DNA from: Alphaproteobacteria bacterium | GTDB taxonomy: Bacteria > Pseudomonadota > Alphaproteobacteria > Micavibrionales > UBA2020 | NCBI GenBank assembly: GCA_004297545.1 | Contig: SCTB01000144.1 | Coordinates: 1 to 54,729 of the forward strand | Reading direction: 5' to 3' | DNA: 54,729 nucleotides | Shown here: positions 24,277-31,394 of the stretch, one piece after another | Layout of the letters: every line of letters begins with the position of its first letter | How positions within the stretch are numbered: the stretch's first letter is position 1 | Notes under the pieces: generated by a model | The model's database searches: none | What the model was told of the DNA's origin: nothing | What the model saw: only the letters and a program-made list of their open reading frames with translations | Program-made: the position numbers and the translations under genes

Positions 24277-26445
24277 TCACTTGCCCTCCGGCCCCGCGCC
24301 CTCTTCGGGGAAGATGAACCAGCGGCCCAGTATGTGCCGGAGCCGGTCGGGATCGACGGGCTTGCTCACGTATTCGTCCATGCCCGCCTTCAGCGCGCGC
24401 TCGCGCGTGCCCATCATGGCGTCCGCCGTCAGGGCGACGATGGGCACGTGGTTGCCGGAATCCTTTTCCAGGGCGCGGATTTCGCAGGCCGCGTCATAGC
24501 CGCTCAGCACCGGCATATGCCCGTCCATGAGGATAAGGTCGTAGCCCTGCCCCGCCATGGCGCTGACGGCCGCGCGCCCGTCCTCCACGATATCGCAGTT
24601 TTTGACGCCCATGCGCAGCATCAGCTTGCGCATGAACCATTGGTTGGCCTGGTGGTCTTCGGCGATCAGCACGCGGATATCCGCTATTTTCTTCCGCTGC
24701 CCGTCCTGCAGCTTTTCGGGATGGGGCTCGCGGGAGGTCCGCCTGTCGATCACCGGCCGCACTTCCGTCGTCGCGAAGGGGATGCGGAACCAGAAGCGCG
24801 ACCCCTTGCCCTCCGTGCTCTCGACGCCGATCTCGCCGTTCATTTTCTCGACGAGATGCCTTGTGATATGCAGGCCGAGCCCCGTGCCCCCGAACCGCCT
24901 TGTGATCGAGGCGTCGGCCTGGGTGAATTTTTCGAAAATGCGGCCGAGCTTGTCCGCCGCGATGCCGATTCCCGTGTCCGTCACGCTGAATTCCAGCATG
25001 CGCTTGCCGCCGCCGTTGGCGCCTTTTTCCCCCGCATAGGGGCTGCAGACGATGTCGACGGTGACCGAGCCTTCCGGCGTGTACTTGACGGCATTGCCGA
25101 TGAGGTTGACCATGATGCGCCCGAGCCGCAAGGGGTCGCCCACGAAATAGGGCAGTTCCCGGGCATCCTTGAAATTGCAGCTCAGGACCAGCCCCTTCTG
25201 GCTGGCCAGCGGGGCCATGGTTTCCATGACGTTGCTGACGACCTCGTGCGGAGCGAAGGTGATTTTTTCGAGCTTCAGCTCGCCGGCCTCGACCTTCGAG
25301 AGGTCGAGGATGTCGTTGACGATATCCAGCAGCCCCTCGGCCGAGCGGTAGGAGATGCCGATCATCTCGCGGTGCTCCTGCTGGACGCCGGCGTCCTCGT
25401 AAAGCAGGCGGGTGAGGCCGATGATGCTGTTGAGCGGCGTCCGGAGCTCGTGCGACATATTCGCGAGGAAGTCGGATTTCGCCTGCGTGGCCCGTTCCGC
25501 CACCTCTTTCGCCTGGCGGAGCGCCTTCTCGGCCGCCTTGCGCTCCGAGATGTCGCGGACGACCCCGGTGAAGACGCGCGTCTCGCCGACGCGGATTTCC
25601 GCGACGGAAAGCTCCGCCGGGAAAATCTCCCCGTTCTTGCGCCGGCCCTCGACCTCGCGGCCCGGCTTGCCGATGAGCTTCGCCTGGCCCGTCGTCATGT
25701 AGGCGGCGAGATAACCGTCATGCGCGGCCGCGATATGCGCCGGCATGAGCATGCTGATGTTCTTCCCCAGCACCTCCTGCGGGCTGTAGCCGAAAATCCT
25801 TTCGCTCGCCTTGTTGTAGCTTTCGACGATGCCGCGGGAATCGATTGTGACGATACTGTCCAGCACGTTGTCGAGGATGATCTTCTCGCGCTGCTGCAGG
25901 CTTTCCTGCAGTTCCCGGTACAGCTCGACGTTGCGTATCGCGACGGAGGTCGCATTGGCCAGCGCCTGCAGGATCTTCACCTCGTCGTCGGCCGGCCGGC
26001 GCACCCGCGCCCAGTAATTGCCGATGGCGCCGATGGGCGCCTGCTGGCGGATGGGGACCATCGCGAGGCTTTTCACGAAGGTGGGCCGGTAGGCGTCCGC
26101 CGGGATGCGCGGGTCTTTATATATATCCTCGATCACGGCGGGCTTCGCGTTCAGCATGGCCCAGCCGCTGATGCAGGCCGTCATCGGGAAGCGCTGGCCC
26201 TTCCACAGGGGCTCGATGGCGTCTTCGTCGGCGTAAAAGCACTTGTCGCCGTCGCGCAGCACGAAGGTGGCGCCGTCCGCGCCCGTCAGCCGCCGCGCCG
26301 CGCTGCGCACGATCTCCATGACTTTCCCGATATCATGCGCCTGCGAGAGGTCCTGCACCACGTCGACCAGCTGCTCCATCGCCGCGGCATACCACCCCGG
26401 CTGGTGGCCGGAGAGGTCGCGTAAAGGGTTGCCCGATGTCGTCAT
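24277..26445 (-). CDS. Hybrid sensor histidine kinase (GAF-PAS-HisKA-HATPase-receiver)
   Basis: A 722-residue soluble kinase. A GAF domain (about 20-165) includes GKVMEIVRSAARRLTGADGA. A PAS domain (about 190-300) follows, with IFGYSPQEVLGKNISMLMP, then HDGYLAAYMTTG and RRKNGEIFPAELSV. Next come the phosphoacceptor His332 in MSHELRTPLN and the ATP-binding N, G1 and G2 boxes (NLIGNAVKY, DTGIGIA, GGTGLGL). A receiver has Asp641 in LILMDGHMP and Lys in YVSKPV. The PAS resembles FixL, and His242 falls where FixL has its haem ligand, so haem binding is possible but unproven. The frame is open to a TTG at 26496; I prefer ATG 26445, without a strong ribosome site. No output gene adjoins it. Confidence 0.88.
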   Translation of the reverse strand: MTTSGNPLRDLSGHQPGWYAAAMEQLVDVVQDLSQAHDIGKVMEIVRSAARRLTGADGATFVLRDGDKCFYADEDAIEPLWKGQRFPMTACISGWAMLNAKPAVIEDIYKDPRIPADAYRPTFVKSLAMVPIRQQAPIGAIGNYWARVRRPADDEVKILQALANATSVAIRNVELYRELQESLQQREKIILDNVLDSIVTIDSRGIVESYNKASERIFGYSPQEVLGKNISMLMPAHIAAAHDGYLAAYMTTGQAKLIGKPGREVEGRRKNGEIFPAELSVAEIRVGETRVFTGVVRDISERKAAEKALRQAKEVAERATQAKSDFLANMSHELRTPLNSIIGLTRLLYEDAGVQQEHREMIGISYRSAEGLLDIVNDILDLSKVEAGELKLEKITFAPHEVVSNVMETMAPLASQKGLVLSCNFKDARELPYFVGDPLRLGRIMVNLIGNAVKYTPEGSVTVDIVCSPYAGEKGANGGGKRMLEFSVTDTGIGIAADKLGRIFEKFTQADASITRRFGGTGLGLHITRHLVEKMNGEIGVESTEGKGSRFWFRIPFATTEVRPVIDRRTSREPHPEKLQDGQRKKIADIRVLIAEDHQANQWFMRKLMLRMGVKNCDIVEDGRAAVSAMAGQGYDLILMDGHMPVLSGYDAACEIRALEKDSGNHVPIVALTADAMMGTRERALKAGMDEYVSKPVDPDRLRHILGRWFIFPEEGAGPEGK

Positions 26446-26827
26446 GCCGTCCCGTCCCCGCGGGCGCGCCCGCGCGTGAATAGATGCGCCCGTCAAAATG
26501 ATTTGGTGATGAAGATTCCGAGGTAGCGCGTATCTTTTAACCTATCGAAGAATTTCCGGCGGCGCAAAGAGAAGCGGGACGCCGCGCGCCCCCGCAAACG
26601 AATGCGGCGTTTTTTTCTCAAAATGAAACGCATTCGGACCCCATGCGTTTGCGCTATGTTAAACATTCGCCGCGCCGGGGCCGGGCAGGTAGAGTCTTTC
26701 GTTTCGTCTGATAACCGTACACGGATTAAAACTCATCCTGAGACACTATCGGCGGGCGGCCACCCTTGAAGGCCCGGAGGGACGCGGGGTATGCTCGTCG
26801 ATATATGTTTTAGCGAAGGATTGCGTT
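26446..26827. other. Gap of about 380 bases with one hairpin
   Basis: No credible gene. On the + strand CGCCGC (26580-26585) pairs with GCGGCG (26604-26609) and is followed by seven T at 26610-26616, a terminator-like shape with no recognised gene feeding it. AAACGCATTCGG repeats in part the nearby AAACGAATGCGG. The rest holds the leader of the next gene (GAAGGA before its TTG). Confidence 0.35.
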
Positions 26828-27814
26828 TTGTCCCCCGAAAAAGAAGCTGATGCCGCACGGACGGCCCGCCTGCAGGCTTGGGGGCAGCCGCTGCTGATGC
26901 TCGCCTCCCTGCTGCTCGCCTATATCCTGCCTTTCGAGGGGCTTTTTCTCAGCTACGCCATTTTAGGGCCGCTGCATTACCTGACGCAGATTTCCTGGCT
27001 TTACGACCGGCGCTGTTTCATGCCGGACAATCTGCGCCGCCGGTTTTTCGTGGGGGCCGTCGTGGCCCTCGCGGCCTGGATCGGGCTTTCGGGCGCGCCG
27101 TTCCAGCATGCCCTGCCCCGCCTTGATCTTTACGGATGCGCCTTTATCGCCCTGTCCCTGTTTATCCTGCCGCTCGCCCTCAGGCCCGCCGTCCATCCGG
27201 CCATGCAGGCGCTGCTTGTCGCTTTGGTGCCTGTCATTGTCTGGGCCTTGCTGCATCTCAATGCCGTTTATCTTCTGGGAGCTTTTTTGCTGACGACGGT
27301 CTTTCATACAGGCGTCTTCACGTTTTCCTTCCTCCTGCTCGGCGCGCGCAGGACAAGGGAGCTGCCCGACATCGTTTCGGCCGGCGCCTGGGTTTTATGC
27401 GTGCTTTTTGTTTTTGTGATACCGCCCGAAGTCAGCTTTCGTTTCGGCCCCGGCCTGTTTGACGGCCAGCGCGCCCTTTTTGACCCGGCGGCCGAAATCC
27501 TCGGCGCCCGGCAGCCGGGGCTCGATCACAGCTGGGCCTCGGCCTACGGGCTGCTCACGTTTATTTTCACCTATCACTACCTGAACTGGTTCAGCAAAAC
27601 CGAGCTGCTGAAATGGCACCAGGTTCCGCTGCCGCGGGGGATCGCCATTGCCGCGCTCTACCTTTCGGCGATCGGGCTGTACTTCTACGATTACGGCATC
27701 GGTTTCCGCGCGCTGCTTTTCTTAAGCCTGCTACACGTCTTCCTTGAGTTCCCCCTGAACCTGCAGACGCTTCGGGCGCTGATGGCTTTGCGCGGTGAGG
27801 TGAAGGGGGGATGA
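26828..27814 (+). CDS. Multipass membrane protein with conserved-looking histidines
   Basis: A 328-residue protein of about nine membrane segments. TTG 26828 is taken as start because GAAGGA ends seven bases before it and no ATG is near. Histidines lie in or near helix ends: GPLHYLTQISWLYDRR (His50), TTVFHTGVF, FTYHYLNWFSKTELLKWH and LSLLHVFLEFPLN. Repeated His-aromatic pairs inside membranes recall metal-dependent lipid or carotenoid enzymes, but I cannot match a family, and the classic fatty-acid-hydroxylase HxxxH/HxxHH boxes are not present. Monocistronic, between the histidine kinase (divergent) and the AT-rich block. Confidence 0.6.
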   Translation: MSPEKEADAARTARLQAWGQPLLMLASLLLAYILPFEGLFLSYAILGPLHYLTQISWLYDRRCFMPDNLRRRFFVGAVVALAAWIGLSGAPFQHALPRLDLYGCAFIALSLFILPLALRPAVHPAMQALLVALVPVIVWALLHLNAVYLLGAFLLTTVFHTGVFTFSFLLLGARRTRELPDIVSAGAWVLCVLFVFVIPPEVSFRFGPGLFDGQRALFDPAAEILGARQPGLDHSWASAYGLLTFIFTYHYLNWFSKTELLKWHQVPLPRGIAIAALYLSAIGLYFYDYGIGFRALLFLSLLHVFLEFPLNLQTLRALMALRGEVKGG

Positions 27815-28021
27815 GCGGCGGGTTTTGGGGGCGTGGGCGGGAGGTGCTCTTATTTTCGGATTTCATCATGTTTACCAGCAAGGTGCAAATATTTCCAATT
27901 TCTCAGGTCCTCCAGTATATGACGTCCACAGAACTCCTTTATTAATCTCTAAATTATTGATTTTTAGGGATTCTCAACCATTTTTAGATAAGCTATAGTC
28001 AGGGGAGATGATGGGGCAAAA

Positions 28022-28903
28022 ATGAGTATTAATTATCGTCAGAAAACGCTGATTGGCCTACTCAGTGCATTTGGTGGAAATTTGCCCAGCCTCGACTTTC
28101 AGAAGTACCTCTTTCTCTATACACATGAATTTCAGAAAGAGCCTTCCTTCGAGTTCATTCCTTATAAGTTCGGTTGTTTTTCATTTCAGTCCTATGCAGA
28201 CAAGCGACGCCTCATTGAAATCGGACTTCTTTGGGAAGGGGATGACTGGCGCCTAAAAAATCCATCCAAGCAGCCGTCTTTGTTTGACGAGGAACAATTC
28301 GACGCGTTTTATGAACGATACGCGCAGCTTAAGGGGGATCCTCTAATCCAAGATATTTATCGTCGCTATCCCTACTTCGCTATTAATAGCGGGATTGCGA
28401 AACGGCTGATGAATTCTCAGGAACTAAAGAACATTCATGAGCACCGCCCTCAAAATTCCGAACCCTGTTTTTTTACTATCGGCTACGAAGGCTCCTCTTT
28501 TGAAGGATATCTCAATCGCCTGATAAAAAATAATATACATACCCTCGTCGATGTACGACGCAACCCCTTGAGCAGAAAATATGGCTTCTCCAAAAAAACC
28601 TTATGCGACACCGTACAAAAACTTGGCATTGATTACGTTCATATTCCCGCACTCGGTATTGCCTCTGACAAACGGCAAGAATTAGCTACTCAAGAAGACT
28701 ATGAGCGGCTGTTTGATGAGTACGAAAAGCAAGACTTAAAGCAGAACCAAGCTGCTTTAAAACAATTACTAAACCTTGTTATTGACCGTAAGCGGGTGGC
28801 GATTACCTGCTTTGAAGCACACGTATGTATGTGCCACCGCAGCCGCGTCGCCAAAGCACTTTCCGCTCTTCCTGAATGGGATTATAATATCCAGCATATC
28901 TGA
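28022..28903 (+). CDS. DUF488 protein with N-terminal Panacea-like helical domain
   Basis: A 293-residue protein. Residues 1-75 (LLSAFGGNLPSLDFQKYLFL, FEFIPYKFGCFSFQ, RRLIEIGLL) resemble the helical domain of SocA/Panacea-type proteins, with FGCFSF in place of YGPFS. The DUF488 domain fills about 150-290: CFFTIGYEGSSFEGYLNRL, VDVRRNPLSRKYGFSKKTL, GIDYVHIPALG, and the closing CFEAHVCMCHRSRVAKAL. DUF488 has no proven reaction; its conserved Cys, Asp/Glu and Arg suggest a nucleic-acid or nucleotide enzyme. It begins an AT-richer block, is followed after 12 bases by an unknown gene and then by a convergent Mrr-like nuclease. A defence role is inferred. Confidence 0.78.
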   Translation: MSINYRQKTLIGLLSAFGGNLPSLDFQKYLFLYTHEFQKEPSFEFIPYKFGCFSFQSYADKRRLIEIGLLWEGDDWRLKNPSKQPSLFDEEQFDAFYERYAQLKGDPLIQDIYRRYPYFAINSGIAKRLMNSQELKNIHEHRPQNSEPCFFTIGYEGSSFEGYLNRLIKNNIHTLVDVRRNPLSRKYGFSKKTLCDTVQKLGIDYVHIPALGIASDKRQELATQEDYERLFDEYEKQDLKQNQAALKQLLNLVIDRKRVAITCFEAHVCMCHRSRVAKALSALPEWDYNIQHI

Positions 28904-28915
28904 AGAGAATCGAAA

Positions 28916-29731
28916 GTGGCAAAAGAACGTATACTTATCGCTGTCAAAACATATCCCACCTTGTCAAAAACGCACACGGAATTGGCGTGTACAGCCGGTT
29001 TTCGAGAGGATGGGACGTGGATTCGGCTCTATCCAATCCCCTTTCGCTTGCTGGAGCAGGAACAGCGCTACAAGAAATACCAATGGCTGGAAGTGGATAT
29101 CGCTCGCAACAAAGGTGATTCACGGCCAGAAAGCTTTCGTGTTATCAACCGCGACAATATCAAGCCGTTAAATGAAATTGGGCCTGAAAGACAGTGGGCC
29201 GAACGCCGAAAACTAATTCTCGACAAAAATAAAGTTTACACCAACCTGAAGGAAATAATCGATCTGGCAAATGCAGATACCTTGTCTCTGGTCATTTTCA
29301 AACCCACCGAGTTTATAGATTTCATCGCCGAGAAAACGGACGCAGAATGGCCTCAAGATAAATTGGACGCGATACTGGATCGCTTCAAACAGAGAAATCT
29401 ATTTGAAGACGAAAATCCAGAAGACTTCAAAATAATGCCCAAGCTTCCTTATAAGTTCTCTTATACTTTTAAAGACGACCAAGGAAAAGAAAGTACTTTA
29501 ATGATAGAAGACTGGGAAACTGGACAGCTTTACTGGAATTGCCTTAAAAACTATGGCGAAGATCTAGCTGTGCAGAAAGTCAGGGAAAAGTATTTTGACG
29601 ATTTTGTTAAGACTAAGGATTTACATTTATTTCTTGGCACTACGAGAGAATGGCACGGGCGCGCCAAAAATCCGTTCGTAATTATTGGAACATTTCACCC
29701 GCCGCCCATGACCCAGCCCAGCTTTTTGTAA
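28916..29731 (+). CDS. Unknown protein paired with DUF488 gene
   Basis: A 271-residue soluble protein from a GTG start, 12 bases after the DUF488 stop. It begins with a beta strand ILIAVKTYPTLSKTHTELACT and continues GFREDGTWIRLYPIPFRLLE, where charged and aromatic residues cluster. A helical, acidic middle (about 120-170) and a closing segment LHLFLGTTREWHGRAKNPFVI follow. The GTW-RLYP and the FLGTT-HxR parts look like conserved patches of an enzyme or nucleic-acid binder, but I cannot name the family. Base composition is AT-rich like the gene before it, and the short gap implies a joint message and joint function. The last codons approach the Mrr-like gene from the opposite strand. Confidence 0.7.
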   Translation: MAKERILIAVKTYPTLSKTHTELACTAGFREDGTWIRLYPIPFRLLEQEQRYKKYQWLEVDIARNKGDSRPESFRVINRDNIKPLNEIGPERQWAERRKLILDKNKVYTNLKEIIDLANADTLSLVIFKPTEFIDFIAEKTDAEWPQDKLDAILDRFKQRNLFEDENPEDFKIMPKLPYKFSYTFKDDQGKESTLMIEDWETGQLYWNCLKNYGEDLAVQKVREKYFDDFVKTKDLHLFLGTTREWHGRAKNPFVIIGTFHPPPMTQPSFL

Positions 29732-29765
29732 TGCTTAGAGAATTCGAGAACACACGCAGATCAAA

Positions 29766-30761
29766 TTACGACGGCCAGTAAATCTTCGTCAGCGGCAACA
29801 GCGAACGAGAATCAACATCCATCATTTCGTAGTTCTCGATAACCAAATCGACCAATTCATCAATATCCATCAAAGTAAGTGGAATGGAGGCTCGGTCCGC
29901 CTCATACTTTGCATCTTTCGAAAAGCCTCCGGTACTTATGTACAATCCCCGATCATCTTTGTGTCTGCCGCCAAGGAAACTACGGATATCTTGAGACCCC
30001 ATAGGCGAATTTGGCCTATGCTTCACTTCGACAACTATGCGCGGCTGCTCAAGACCCAAGCCATCTGGCGACGCAACTATATCCCTGCCACGATCAGACC
30101 CCTGCGGTGATATACGTGCCTTATAGCCCATCGCCTTTAATACAGCCGCGACCAACTCCTGCATTTCATCCCAATCAAGCGCAATCAACTTGTCTTTAAT
30201 GAACTCTTTCGCTCTGGCCTTAAGGTCGTCTAATAACAGTTGCTCACTCGCTTCATCATCAGCATCTTCAATTTCACTGGCTTTCTTGGATGCTGATGGC
30301 TCTCCATCCAACACACTTTCCAATTCCCGCTGTGCTTCATCAGACCCCGAAAAAACAGTCAGCGTAGAGCCCAAGCTATTCCTTGTTGGCGGCGATAGGA
30401 GGTCACGGTCGATCGTATGCTCCCACTTTACTGAGCGAAAGTGCGCCATACTTTCTTCGGTGGCCGCATCATAGCCATATTCGCCCGATACAGTTCCTAA
30501 ATGATATTTCCGCGTTGACGGATCATATGTGATAACCTTGTCATTAATCCGGATTAAATTGGCGACTTTATTAAGCTGACTACCTGTCACAATAGCCTTT
30601 TTATGTTTGTATTCTGGCCAATTCTCTTCGACCTTTTTAATAATTTGCTCGCGAGACTTGATATTCTTCAATGAACCTACTGCTCGCCAACCTATCGCGA
30701 TTATGCCTTCATCAAGAAACGCCCTAATGTTGTCGCCGCCCTTATTTCTAACCATCCACAT
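29766..30761 (-). CDS. Mrr-like restriction endonuclease with EVE/PUA-like N-terminal domain
   Basis: A 331-residue protein. The frame opens at 30812, but ATG 30761 has AAGAAGG ten bases upstream and begins MWMVRNKGG, so I start there. About residues 1-140 read like an EVE/PUA-type modified-base reader: WMVRNKGGDNIRAFL, IIAIGWRAVG, then INDKVITYDPSTRKYHLGTV, SGEYGYD and FRSVKWEH. The C-terminal half is an Mrr-type PD-(D/E)xK nuclease: LDWDEMQELVAAVLKAMGYKA, GSDRGRDIVASPDG, IVVEVKHR, then SQDIRSFLGG. Asp and the ExK pair are present. Such fusions cut DNA carrying modified bases (type IV restriction). The gene is AT-richer than the genome average and convergent with the DUF488 operon. Function is inferred from domains. 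Confidence 0.8.
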   Translation of the reverse strand: MWMVRNKGGDNIRAFLDEGIIAIGWRAVGSLKNIKSREQIIKKVEENWPEYKHKKAIVTGSQLNKVANLIRINDKVITYDPSTRKYHLGTVSGEYGYDAATEESMAHFRSVKWEHTIDRDLLSPPTRNSLGSTLTVFSGSDEAQRELESVLDGEPSASKKASEIEDADDEASEQLLLDDLKARAKEFIKDKLIALDWDEMQELVAAVLKAMGYKARISPQGSDRGRDIVASPDGLGLEQPRIVVEVKHRPNSPMGSQDIRSFLGGRHKDDRGLYISTGGFSKDAKYEADRASIPLTLMDIDELVDLVIENYEMMDVDSRSLLPLTKIYWPS

Positions 30762-31394
30762 TTTAAGCTGCCTTCTTGAGAATTCGGGGAATACAACGCC
30801 AATTTGACACAAATTTTTCTACTACACAAAATCCTGTATCGGATTCCATCACTTTTCCCTGCCCCCCGCAATGGAGGGACTAAGAACTTTCTCAAAATGA
30901 GACAAATGCGGCCTTGCGGCACCTGAAAAGATCCCTCGCTCACGCTCGGGATGACGTATTAGACGGCTCCTTCCCCGGGTGCAACCCCGGCGAAAGCTGG
31001 GGGTCTTGGCACCATCGGCACTCAAGGCGGCTCCGCCTTATGCGCGGAGAGTTGTCAGACCCCAGCTGTCATACACCGCATGCAAAGCATGGCGCCGGGG
31101 TTACGGCTATTTTTTGGACGCCCGTCCATCAAAAATCCCGCCCCCAATTTTGCATTATGAAAAATTATCGCGGCAGTTGAAGGAAAATTAACACAACTTG
31201 CTGTTTCACGCCGTTCCGGGGGCTTTCCCTGTGTGCGGAGTATGTGCGGAGATGGTGCTCTGAAGGGCCGCTGTGCATGCGGAAATGCCAATAAAACAGC
31301 GCTTTTTGATGCGCGGAATGCCCCTTTTTCCGCCCTGTGCAGAAACGGGTGAAAAGGGCTGGTCCGCCCCTTCCCCGGGCCTTCAGGGCGGCTT
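30762..31394. other. Gene-free gap of about 630 bases, largely repeats
   Basis: I see no credible coding region. The AT-rich promoter zone of the Mrr-like gene occupies the first 130 bases, then a block of palindromic repeats (30930-31105). The remainder is GC-rich spacer downstream of ileS, containing GTGTGCGGAGTATGTGCGGAG as an imperfect direct repeat. No tRNA or integrase trace was found at this edge of the AT-rich block. Confidence 0.5.
30930..31105. repeat. Compound palindromic repeat block
   Basis: ATCCCTCGCTCACGCTCGGGAT forms one hairpin. It is followed by GCAACCCCGGCGAAAGCTGGGG and a mirrored CCCCAGC...GGCGCCGGGGTTAC further on, with GGCGGCTCCGCC inside. The style matches the other intergenic repeats, and it marks the border between AT-rich and normal DNA. 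Confidence 0.6.

Noticed and set aside
24334-26424. 696-codon open frame on the + strand
   Set aside because: Shadow of the histidine kinase, whose H, N, G and receiver motifs are all intact on the minus strand.
27815-28021. Attachment site or tRNA at the edge of the AT-rich block
   Set aside because: No tRNA fragment, direct repeat pair or integrase could be found at either edge (also checked 30762-31394).
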